The notes beneath the pieces are model-generated. The model saw only the letters and a program-made list of their open reading frames with translations, had not been told where the DNA came from and did no database searches. From Saccharomonospora xinjiangensis XJ-54 (lineage in GTDB: Bacteria > Actinomycetota > Actinomycetes > Mycobacteriales > Pseudonocardiaceae): a stretch of 64,000 nt of DNA. This document shows, one piece after another, positions 26,254-33,565 of this stretch. Numbering within the stretch: position 1 is the stretch's first letter; the number at the start of each line of letters is the position of its first letter. The translations under genes were made by a program, and so were the position numbers. The stretch is taken from assembly GCF_000258175.1 (NCBI RefSeq), contig NZ_JH636049.1, positions 4,069,482 through 4,133,481 on the forward strand. Direction: 5' to 3'.

Positions 26254-26675
26254 GACCTGCCTCCCCGGCCCGCTCGCCGCAGCCGCCTCCCGGTGCCGAC
26301 GAACCCGGCTGCCACGGCCACGAGAGACGCGGCGAGGGACCCGGCGACATAGGCCACGGCCACACCGGCGTTCCCGTGCCGCACCGCCTCCACGGTGTCG
26401 AGCGCGAACGCCGACATCGTCGTGAATCCGCCGAAGAACCCGATGCCCAGAAACGGCCGCAGCAGCAGCGGCAGCCGTCCGTGCTCGACGAACGCCATCA
26501 ACGTGCCGAGTCCGAGGCAGCCGAGAACGTTCGTCAGCAGCGTGGACACGGCGAACTCGCCGGGAGGGTGAGCGAACAGTTCGGCCATCCCGTAGCGGGC
26601 GAGGCTGCCGAGCGCGCCGCCTGCCGCGATGGCCAGCAGCACGTCCCTTCGATATCCAGCGACCACGGCTGCCAT
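26250..26675 (-). CDS. crcB: Fluoride ion channel subunit (CrcB/Fluc), first gene
   Basis: 141 residues, four membrane helices. AAGGALGSLARYGMAELF, then TLLTNVLGCLGLGTLMAF with the pore Asn, and GFFGGFTTMSAFALDT with the Phe-box identify Fluc. It is the upstream partner of the crcB gene at 25882-26253. The tail is Arg/Gly-rich. Only 42 bases separate its start from the stop of the GlxA-like gene, on the same strand, but co-transcription with a regulator would be odd, so a promoter may lie inside that gene. Confidence 0.9.
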   Translation of the reverse strand: MAAVVAGYRRDVLLAIAAGGALGSLARYGMAELFAHPPGEFAVSTLLTNVLGCLGLGTLMAFVEHGRLPLLLRPFLGIGFFGGFTTMSAFALDTVEAVRHGNAGVAVAYVAGSLAASLVAVAAGFVGTGRRLRRAGRGGRS

Positions 26676-26717
26676 CGTCGCCGATCCCTCGGCGACGTGG
26701 TGAATGGGCGGTCAGCG

Positions 26718-27755
26718 TCACACGAGTTCGCTCACGCCAGGGGCTGCCACGGCATCACGTCCGAGCCCAGTGAGCACATCGGACACATCCCCGCTGCCGG
26801 GAGAGCCGCGAAGCATCCTGCGATATGCCGAGGGGGCGGTGGCGTAGTGCGCGAGAAACGCCTGCCGGAGCGTGTGGGCGGAACCGAACCCGCAGCGCCG
26901 CGCCACCGCCGTCAGCGGAAGGTCGCTCGTGGACAGCAGACGTGCGGCCTGCTCGACACGCACCGCCCTGACGTAGCGGCTGGGGGTCGCGCCGAGATGC
27001 GTGGTGAAAAGGCGGGTGAGGTGCCGCGGGCTCACACCGGCGCGGGCGGCGAGTGACGCGGTGCCCAGGTCACCGTCGGGGTGCGCGCGGATGTGGGCCA
27101 CGAGGTCCCGCAGCGGCCCGTTGCCGGGCGGCGGTGCGGTGAGGAACATGCTGACCTGGGCCTGATTGCCGGGTCGTTGCAGGTAGACGACGAGGTAGCG
27201 GGCGACGTCCCGCGCCACGGAGGCGCCGTGGTCCGCCTCCACGAACGCCAGCGCGAGGTCGAGGGCACTCGTGACGCCTGCTGACGTGTAGACGTTGCCG
27301 TCCCTGACGAACAGCGGCGCGGGGTCCACGGTCACGTCGGGCGCGCGGTCGGCGAGCCGTGCCGCCCATCGCCAGTGGGTGGTGGCGCGCCGCCCTCGCA
27401 GGAGCCCGGCTGCGGCGAGCACCGTCGCCCCCGTGCACACCGAGGCGACGCGCCTGGCGTCGGTGGCGATCCTGCGGAGGTGTGCGGTGAGCCGGGTGTC
27501 GCAGGCCGCGGCCTCGTGGCCGAGCCCGCCGGCCACCACGACGGTATCGACGCTTCCTCTGACTTGGTCGAGCCGGGCGTGGGCGGCGAGTGTGAGCCCA
27601 CCGGAGCAGCGCACGGGGCCACCATCCACGGTGGCGAGCGTGACCTCGTAACCGGGTTCACCGCCCAGCCGGTTGGCGCCGTCGAAGACGTCCGCGGTGC
27701 AGGAGATGTCCAGCAGCTGGGCGTTGTCGTAGGCGACGAGGACGACGCGGCGCAT
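26718..27755 (-). CDS. GlxA-type AraC regulator with DJ-1/PfpI domain
   Basis: 345 residues. The N-terminal DJ-1/PfpI-like sensor domain (about 1-170) contains ASVCTGATVLAAAGLL around the nucleophile-elbow Cys. The C-terminal AraC domain has two helix-turn-helix motifs: GTASLAARAGVSPRHLTRLF and LTAVARRCGFGSAHTLRQAF. Family members such as GlxA and CdhR control amine or cofactor catabolism. It is divergent from a stand-alone DJ-1 protein gene (94 bases), the likely target. A 20-residue C-terminal tail beyond the AraC domain is unconserved. Confidence 0.9.
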   Translation of the reverse strand: MRRVVLVAYDNAQLLDISCTADVFDGANRLGGEPGYEVTLATVDGGPVRCSGGLTLAAHARLDQVRGSVDTVVVAGGLGHEAAACDTRLTAHLRRIATDARRVASVCTGATVLAAAGLLRGRRATTHWRWAARLADRAPDVTVDPAPLFVRDGNVYTSAGVTSALDLALAFVEADHGASVARDVARYLVVYLQRPGNQAQVSMFLTAPPPGNGPLRDLVAHIRAHPDGDLGTASLAARAGVSPRHLTRLFTTHLGATPSRYVRAVRVEQAARLLSTSDLPLTAVARRCGFGSAHTLRQAFLAHYATAPSAYRRMLRGSPGSGDVSDVLTGLGRDAVAAPGVSELV

Positions 27756-27849
27756 GCGACGACGCTAGCAGCGGCGCGCAACGGACAGGGGGCGGTCGGT
27801 TCCGGACATCGCGCTCCCTCACCGGGCCGCACGCGGTGATCGTGGCCGT

Positions 27850-28548
27850 ATGAAGACGATCGCTTTCGTGACGTATCCCGGTCTCACCGCCCTCGACCTC
27901 GTCGGCCCTCTGACGGTGCTCGACCCGCTGTCGGCGCTGCTGCCCGACGAGTTCCGCACGGTGCTGGTCGGCGAGCACACGGGGCTCGTGTCGTCGGATA
28001 CCCCGCTGCGGATCGCGGCGAGCCACACATTCGACGAGGTCCCGGAGCCGTTCGCCGTCGTCGTCCCCGGCGGGCTGGAGCCGACGATCGAGGCGATGTC
28101 GGACGAGCGGCTGCTCGCCTACCTGCGCAGGGCGGGCGAGACGGCCGAGGTGCTGGCGTCGGTGTGCACGGGTTCGCTGGTGCTGGCGGCGGCGAGCCTA
28201 CTCGAAGGGTACGAGGCCACGACGCACTGGGCGTTCCTCGACCTGCTGGAAAAATTCGGGGCGAAGCCGGTGGCGAAACGCTGGGTGAGCGACGGCAAGG
28301 CGTTCACGGCGGCGGGAGTGGCGGCGGGCATCGACGCGGCCCTCCACCTGGCCGCCACGCTGGCAGGGGAGGACGTCGCGCGCACGATCCAGTTCGGCAT
28401 CGAGTACGACCCCAGGCCCCCGTTCGGGCCGCTGAACTGGGAGGACGCGCCACGCGACATGTGGCAGGCGCTGCGGGCGGACGCGCTGCGCGAGGGCACA
28501 GCCGAAGCCCCGGACCTCGCGCGCAAACTGGGTGTGGCCGCGTCGTGA
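27850..28548 (+). CDS. DJ-1/PfpI-family protein (isonitrile-hydratase-like)
   Basis: 232 residues. AFVTYPGLTALDLVGPLTVLD is the usual start (acidic residue D16 near the active site), and ASVCTGSLVLAAASLLEGY holds the nucleophile C106 in the elbow. This arrangement matches the isonitrile-hydratase-like branch of the DJ-1 superfamily, but many members have unknown substrates. The C-terminal 30 residues form an extension. It is divergent from the GlxA-type regulator, which likely controls it. The tRNA-Pro gene follows 78 bases later. Confidence 0.85.
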   Translation: MKTIAFVTYPGLTALDLVGPLTVLDPLSALLPDEFRTVLVGEHTGLVSSDTPLRIAASHTFDEVPEPFAVVVPGGLEPTIEAMSDERLLAYLRRAGETAEVLASVCTGSLVLAAASLLEGYEATTHWAFLDLLEKFGAKPVAKRWVSDGKAFTAAGVAAGIDAALHLAATLAGEDVARTIQFGIEYDPRPPFGPLNWEDAPRDMWQALRADALREGTAEAPDLARKLGVAAS

Positions 28549-28601
28549 TCGACGACGGCACCCCCCGTGCGGCGCGTTCCGAGGGGGCGGTAAGCTGACT
28601 G

Positions 28602-28625
28602 CCATCACCGCGACGGTGGTGATGG
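28602..28625. repeat. Perfect inverted repeat in the tRNA-Pro leader
   Basis: CCATCACC (28602-28609) pairs with GGTGATGG (28618-28625) around an 8-base loop, ending one base before the mature tRNA. It may be a precursor hairpin for 5' processing. TAAGCT at 28591-28596 could be the -10 box. Confidence 0.45.
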
Positions 28626-28626
28626 C

Positions 28627-28700
<74 letters not shown>

Positions 28701-28709
28701 CGGTCGTAG

Positions 28710-28751
28710 AAAAGCCCCTGATCGGCGGGAAACCGCTGGTCAGGGGCTTTT
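28710..28751 (+). terminator. Rho-independent terminator after tRNA-Pro
   Basis: Perfect 12-bp stem AAAAGCCCCTGA (28710-28721) / TCAGGGGCTTTT (28740-28751), extended by further T residues to 28754. The loop is GC-rich. It is one of the few canonical terminators in this window. Confidence 0.9.
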
Positions 28752-28819
28752 TTTGTTTTGCCACGTGGTCTGGGGCGCAGGCACCGGGCGGCGATTCCGC
28801 ACCGACCGAGCCGGATCGC

Positions 28820-29665
28820 CTACCCGCTCAAGGCGAACACCCGCCGTGCGTTGCCGCTGAGGAACAGGCCCTTCGCCTCGTCGTCGAGGCCTAGTTCGTC
28901 GAGCCTGCGCAGGCAGTCGGCCGCGGTGATCATCGGGTAGTTGCTGCCGAAGAGCACCCTCTCGCGGCCCCTTCCCCGCAGGAACTCGACCAGTTCAGCG
29001 GGGAGCCGGTGCACCGCGTAGGCGGAGGTGTCGATGTAGAAGTTGGGGTACTTCGTGGCCAGCGACAGGACCTCGTGAATCCACGGGTAGCCGACGTGTC
29101 CGCCGACCACCACCAACTCCGGAAAGTCGAGCAGAACCTCGTCCAGGTAGGGAATGGGCCGTCCCGGCTCGGACGGGCACAGCGGCCCGGTGTGCCCGAT
29201 CTGGGTGCAGAACGGCACCCCGAGTTCGGCGCAGGCCACGTAGACCGGGTAGTACCTGCGGTCGTTGGGCGGCAGATTCCACAACCAGGGCACGACCCGG
29301 ACCGCGACGAAACCGAGTTCCCGCACGCAGCGGCGGATCTCCCGCACCGCACCCATCGGGTCGGTCAGATCCACCGCTGCCACGCCGCGAAAACGGTCCG
29401 GGTGGCTCGCGACGACGGCGGCCACCTCGTCGTTGGAGATCAGGGGTCCGGTCGGCCCGTGCCACGCCGAGAGCAGGCCGCAGGACACCCCGGCCCGGTC
29501 CATCGCCGCGATCGTGTCCCGCACCGGAGGGGCGTGCCTGTCCATCCCGGTCCAGCGCACCAGGGTTTCCAGCCACGGCTGCCGCATGAAGCGGTCGTTG
29601 GGTTGCTGCATCCAGGCATCGACGACGTCAACGACGTCGGCGGCTTCGGTGACACTGTCGGGCAT
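28820..29665 (-). CDS. Amidohydrolase-family (COG2159-like) protein with altered metal site
   Basis: 281 residues, TIM-barrel amidohydrolase 2 pattern: GVAAVDLTDP, GFVAVRVVPWLWNLPPNDRRYYPVY, VVVGGHVGYPWIHEVL and RVLFGSNYPM. The N-terminal HxH metal ligands of the family are absent (the region reads VDAWMQQPNDRFM), and the usual FGSDYP Asp is Asn. This subtype may lack zinc or bind it differently. It follows DUF1116 by 60 bases and is likely the last gene of the leftward DUF2877-fdrA-DUF1116 operon. A ring-derived acid may be its substrate; this is inference. Confidence 0.78.
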   Translation of the reverse strand: MPDSVTEAADVVDVVDAWMQQPNDRFMRQPWLETLVRWTGMDRHAPPVRDTIAAMDRAGVSCGLLSAWHGPTGPLISNDEVAAVVASHPDRFRGVAAVDLTDPMGAVREIRRCVRELGFVAVRVVPWLWNLPPNDRRYYPVYVACAELGVPFCTQIGHTGPLCPSEPGRPIPYLDEVLLDFPELVVVGGHVGYPWIHEVLSLATKYPNFYIDTSAYAVHRLPAELVEFLRGRGRERVLFGSNYPMITAADCLRRLDELGLDDEAKGLFLSGNARRVFALSG

Positions 29666-29725
29666 CGCGGGCTCCTTCCCCAGAGATCGGGCGTGACGCG
29701 GTGGGCGCCGGTCACGCCCGTCGCG

Positions 29726-31162
29726 TCACGCCCCGATCTTGCCTGTCGGCATGCCCGGCTCGCCCACCCGCGCGCGAGCCCGCTGCGCGAGCGCGGCCAG
29801 CGCGGCGGGGAAGATCTCCGCAGGAGGCTTCACCAGTCCGGCGCCGACCTGACCGACACCGGGTTCCTTACCCGCCATTCCGGTGTTGATCTGCGGCAGG
29901 ATTCCGGTGCGGCAGACGAGGGAGACGTCGATACCCGTCGGCGCGCCCCGGAACTCCAGAATCGGGATGCTCCAGCGCGGGTTCTCGGCGAGGGTGATCT
30001 CGTACATGCGTTGTGTGGTGGCCAGCGCCTCGGGCACGGTGCCACCGACGAACCGCACGATGGGTGGTGCGGTGGCCATGGAGAAGCCGCCGAGACCCGC
30101 GGTCTCGGTGATCGCGGAGTCCCCGATGTCCGGGTTGGCGTCCTCGGGGCCGAAGTCGCCGATGAACAGCCCGTCGGCGAGCTGCGCCGGTCCGGTGAAC
30201 CACTCGTCGCCGGTGCCCGACACCTGGATGCCGAAATCGGTGCCGTTGCGGGCCATCGCGACCACCATGGTGGAACCCTCGATGTCTCGCGCGGCGTCCA
30301 GCGCGAGCTTGCAGGCAGGCATGGCGAGGTTCAGGAAGAAGTGGTCGTTGCCGCCGATGAACCGCAGCACGTCGGACACGTCCGTGGCCGGATGCCCCGA
30401 GGACACCAGCGCGGGGGAGAGGTCACGCAGCAGCATCAGAGTGCCCGCCCGGTTGCGGTTGTGCGCCTCGTCGCCCATCTGCACCATCTGCGTGAGAATG
30501 CCGGTGATGTCGATCGGGCCGGTCGCGCGCACGGCGTCGCGCAGCGACGGTCCCAGCACGTTGGACATCCAGCGCAACCGCTCGAGCACGTCGGGCGCGT
30601 AGGCGCCGTACCGCAACACCTTGCCGAGTCCCTCGTTGAGCGAGCAGTAGGTGCGCCGTCCCGAATCCGGGTCCTCCACGACGAACATCCACATCGATGG
30701 CGAGACCACACCCGCCATCGGCCCTACCGCGCTGCGGTGGTGGCACGGTTCGAAGGTCAGTCCGCCTGTCTCGAAGAGCGTTGCGGCGTCGGCGGGGTCG
30801 GGCACGATCCCCTCCAGCGCGGCCGCCCCGAGCAGCGCGCCGCGCAGCGGTCCCGAGGTGCGGTCCCAGGTGATCGGTGGTCCGGCGTGCAGGAAGTGGC
30901 CGCGTTCGAGGCCGAGTGCCTCGGCGGCGGGAACCACGTCCACCAGCATCGCCCGCACGTCGAGCATCGCCTGTGCGGCACGCTGATTCGCGGCGTGGCG
31001 CAGCGGGTCGGCCATGACCGTGGCCAGGTCGTTCTCCGTTCCCGGCATGGGAGGACGCCAGTCCACGTGCGACACCTCGACGGCCTGGCTCGTCAATGCG
31101 GTGGCGAAGAGTTCGGCTCCGGCGGTGGTGACCGAGGTGGGGGCGTCGCTGGGTCGGTTCAT
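29726..31162 (-). CDS. DUF1116 protein (AllG/YlbE-like, oxamate-carbamoyltransferase subunit family)
   Basis: 478 residues. HFLHAGPPITWDRTSGPLRGALLGA, FEPCHHRSAVGPMAGVVSPSMWMF, SMWMFVVEDP and a C-terminal GIDVSLVCRTGILPQINTG region are characteristic of DUF1116. In E. coli the DUF1116 protein AllG works with FdrA (AllF) and DUF2877 (AllH) as the carbamoyltransferase that turns oxalurate and phosphate into oxamate and carbamoyl phosphate. All three homologues are consecutive here. Its ATG overlaps the fdrA stop by 4 bases. The substrate here is discussed in the findings. Confidence 0.88.
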   Translation of the reverse strand: MNRPSDAPTSVTTAGAELFATALTSQAVEVSHVDWRPPMPGTENDLATVMADPLRHAANQRAAQAMLDVRAMLVDVVPAAEALGLERGHFLHAGPPITWDRTSGPLRGALLGAAALEGIVPDPADAATLFETGGLTFEPCHHRSAVGPMAGVVSPSMWMFVVEDPDSGRRTYCSLNEGLGKVLRYGAYAPDVLERLRWMSNVLGPSLRDAVRATGPIDITGILTQMVQMGDEAHNRNRAGTLMLLRDLSPALVSSGHPATDVSDVLRFIGGNDHFFLNLAMPACKLALDAARDIEGSTMVVAMARNGTDFGIQVSGTGDEWFTGPAQLADGLFIGDFGPEDANPDIGDSAITETAGLGGFSMATAPPIVRFVGGTVPEALATTQRMYEITLAENPRWSIPILEFRGAPTGIDVSLVCRTGILPQINTGMAGKEPGVGQVGAGLVKPPAEIFPAALAALAQRARARVGEPGMPTGKIGA

Positions 31163-32637
31163 CGAATACCTCCGGTGACCAGTTCGACCGCGCGCCGGGT
31201 GGCGTCGGCATTGGACAGAAAGACCTCGGCACCCGCTTCGGCCAGCGCGCCCGCCTGCGAGTGCAGTCCCTGCGGATCGGATTCGGTGCCCACACAGGTG
31301 ACGACGATCGGCACCTGACGCTGCTGCCGCGCCGCCGCGATGGCTGGTGCGAGCGTGGCTGCGGGGTCGGGTTCGGCGCCGTGACCGAGCACCACGTCCA
31401 CAAGCACCACGGCGGTGTCCGGATCGGCGGCGACCTTGGCGAGATGGTCGAGCCGCAGGGTCGGGTCGATCATCGGGTGTGCCCTGGCCTTGGTGAGGGA
31501 GTCTTCACCGAAGTCGAGCATGCTGTGGTCCTCGGGGATCGAAACGCCGTCGAGTGCCAGCGCCGGGTCGAGCGGGATGTTGCTGCGGATGGGGCCGAGT
31601 GTCTCGGCTGCGATGAGCATCGCCTCGTCACACAGCGTGCCACCGGCGAAAAGGCCGCGCAGGTATCGGCCTCCCGCCGGGGCGGACCGCCCGCCCCAGC
31701 GTGGCCAACGTGGCGCAGGCCGGCCGAGCGCCGCCAGCACGGCCTCGGCGGCACCGGTCAGGTCCGGCTCGCCGGGCGCCAGGAGGGCCAGCAGCACCGG
31801 CGTGGTCAACTCGTCGGCGAACCGGCGCACCGCGTCGGCCACCCGGGGAGCGGGCGGCTTCGAGACCACCACGATCAGCTCCACCGCCGGGTCGGCGTCC
31901 AACCGGCGCAACGCGGCCATTGTGGACAGTCCGCCGACCTGCTCGCCGAGATCGCGGCCACCGACGCCGAGTGCGGCTCCGACGCCGACACCCGCGGCGT
32001 CGAGCAGGCACAGCAGTTGCTGGCAGCCGGTCCCCGAGGCGGCGACCATCCCCACCGGGCCGGGGCGGGTGGTGTTGGCGAAGCCGAGACCGACCCCGCC
32101 GACCAGCGCTGTGCCGCAGTCCGGCCCCATCACCAGCAGTCCCCGCTCCGTGGCGGTGCGTTTGAGGACCAGCTCCTGCTCCAGCGGCACGTTGTCGCTG
32201 AAGACCAGCACGTCACGGCCCGCGTCGAGGGCGTCCATCGCCTCGACGAACGCGTGTTGGCCCGGCACCGACACCAGCGCCAGTTCGGCGCCGGACCGGG
32301 ACAACGCTGACCGCGTCGTGCGCGGTGCGGCGGCGACCCGCTCGGCGCTGTCGCCACCGCTGCGGGAAGCCGCCAGCGCCGAATCCACGGCGGCCAACGC
32401 CTCCTGCCGCACGCTCTCGTCCTCCAGCCGCAGCGCCACCACCATGTCGTTGGGTGACACCGCCGCAGGTATCCGGAAGTCCATCGAGGCGAGCACCTCG
32501 ACGTTGAGGGGTGTCGCCATCACCACCTGCGCTGCGATCACCCCGGGCAGCGCGGCGACAGTGCGGCTCACCTGAAGCAAGGTCACGGAGTCGGCGTACG
32601 CGCCTGTGCGCAGCTCGACGTGGGCAACACCGGTCAC
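31159..32637 (-). CDS. fdrA: FdrA-like protein (AllF family, succinyl-CoA-synthetase fold)
   Basis: 492 residues. An N-terminal domain (1-75, LLQVSRTVAALPGVIAAQVVMAT) precedes two CoA-ligase-type domains. RGLLVMGPDCGTALVGGVGLGFAN and GPVGMVAASGTGCQQLLCLLDAAGVG match the Rossmann/CoA-ligase region of FdrA. The late block DHSMLDFGEDSLTKARAHPMIDPTLR is also FdrA-specific. Related E. coli FdrA (AllF) is a subunit of oxamic transcarbamylase. It overlaps DUF2877 upstream (GTGA) and DUF1116 downstream (ATGA), so the three are tightly coupled and probably form one enzyme. Confidence 0.9.
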   Translation of the reverse strand: MTGVAHVELRTGAYADSVTLLQVSRTVAALPGVIAAQVVMATPLNVEVLASMDFRIPAAVSPNDMVVALRLEDESVRQEALAAVDSALAASRSGGDSAERVAAAPRTTRSALSRSGAELALVSVPGQHAFVEAMDALDAGRDVLVFSDNVPLEQELVLKRTATERGLLVMGPDCGTALVGGVGLGFANTTRPGPVGMVAASGTGCQQLLCLLDAAGVGVGAALGVGGRDLGEQVGGLSTMAALRRLDADPAVELIVVVSKPPAPRVADAVRRFADELTTPVLLALLAPGEPDLTGAAEAVLAALGRPAPRWPRWGGRSAPAGGRYLRGLFAGGTLCDEAMLIAAETLGPIRSNIPLDPALALDGVSIPEDHSMLDFGEDSLTKARAHPMIDPTLRLDHLAKVAADPDTAVVLVDVVLGHGAEPDPAATLAPAIAAARQQRQVPIVVTCVGTESDPQGLHSQAGALAEAGAEVFLSNADATRRAVELVTGGIR

Positions 32638-33482
32638 ACCAGGGTCCTTTCGGTGGGGGAACGGACGAGGAGGTCGAGAGCGAGGGACACACCGAGCGCC
32701 ATGCCGGAGCCGGAGGTGTGGCCGACCGCGAGCAGCGCGCTCACGGACGAGCCGGGGTCGTCGCCCGAGGCGAGGTCTCGCACCAGACGCCGGAACTGCG
32801 GCAGTGCTTCACCCCGGGCGGCGCAGTCGAGCAGAGTGGCCGAGAGCGCGGTGGTGTGCCGTGCCGCCAGCGCGGTCACCGCGCCCGCGACAGCGCGCGA
32901 TTTCTCCACGTGGTGGCCACCGCGCGCGGCGGCGGCGACCGTGGCGAGCCAGCCGCACAGCACGTCGTCGCCGAGCGGCGTCAACCCGCCACCACGCCCC
33001 AGCAGCAGCGGCACGGCGCTTTCGTGGCCGTCGCCGAGCAGCTTCAGCGCGACGTCAGGCAACTCCCGGCACACGTCCGGTAACCGCCTGAGTCTTCCGG
33101 ACAGCTCTCGCCGTGCCCGCTGTGCCGACGCTGCGGGCAGGGCGGGCACCGACGCGTCGATCAGCCTGCCGACAACCACGTCCGTGCCGTCGAGCAGGAG
33201 TGCTCCGCCGCCCACGCGCGCGGTTGAGCCGGGGACTGTTCGCGTGCCGGCGCCGAGGGCGTCGGTCAGCGAAGGCAGCGTGGTGTGGAGTCCACAGGGG
33301 ACCGCGCTGGCGGACTTCGTGAGCACGCCGAGGCAGAAGCCGCCGACGTCGAGGTAGATCGCGTCGCGGCCGACGTGCACGACGACGGCCGTGCGGACCC
33401 GGCCCGAGACCACGTCACGGACCCGGCCCGTGGCGGCGGCGCGGACCCGGTTCGTGGCCGAAATGTGATGCGGCGCGAGCAT
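32634..33482 (-). CDS. DUF2877 protein (AllH/YlbF-like)
   Basis: 282 residues. LLGRGGGLTPLGDDVLCGWLA (the most conserved DUF2877 block) and HTSGSGMALGVSLALDLL near the C-terminus identify the family. It is the third partner of the AllFGH-type complex. The ATG at complement 33482 has GAGGA directly adjacent, so the ribosome site is unusually close; the transcript may be leaderless. The first 20 residues contain a repeated RVR-x5 pattern from a 24-base DNA repeat. It is divergent from pucR (83 bases). Confidence 0.83.
   Translation of the reverse strand: MLAPHHISATNRVRAAATGRVRDVVSGRVRTAVVVHVGRDAIYLDVGGFCLGVLTKSASAVPCGLHTTLPSLTDALGAGTRTVPGSTARVGGGALLLDGTDVVVGRLIDASVPALPAASAQRARRELSGRLRRLPDVCRELPDVALKLLGDGHESAVPLLLGRGGGLTPLGDDVLCGWLATVAAAARGGHHVEKSRAVAGAVTALAARHTTALSATLLDCAARGEALPQFRRLVRDLASGDDPGSSVSALLAVGHTSGSGMALGVSLALDLLVRSPTERTLV
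33394..33465. repeat. 24-base tandem repeat inside the DUF2877 N-terminus
   Basis: Three 24-base units begin at 33394, 33418 and 33442, each opening CGGACCCGG. On the coding (minus) strand they give an RVR-x5 octad at about residues 10-30 of the DUF2877 protein. The period is a multiple of three, so the frame is kept. Confidence 0.7.
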
Positions 33483-33540
33483 TCCTCGGACGCTAGTCGT
33501 TCGGTACGGTACCCCGAATGGTGAGTCTTGCCAACGTTCG

Positions 33541-33552
33541 CGTTGATCAACG
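33541..33552. promoter_or_regulatory. 12-bp palindrome upstream of pucR
   Basis: CGTTGATCAACG is a perfect palindrome just before the pucR ribosome site, within the 83-base divergent region. TTCGG (33500-33504) / CCGAA (33514-33518) is a second inverted repeat in the same region. Either may bind PucR and control both operons. Confidence 0.4.
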
Positions 33553-33565
33553 GCAGGAGATGCCA

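Noticed and set aside
26676..26717. Fluoride riboswitch before crcB
   Set aside because: The space upstream of the first crcB gene is 42 bases and shows no recognisable riboswitch core.
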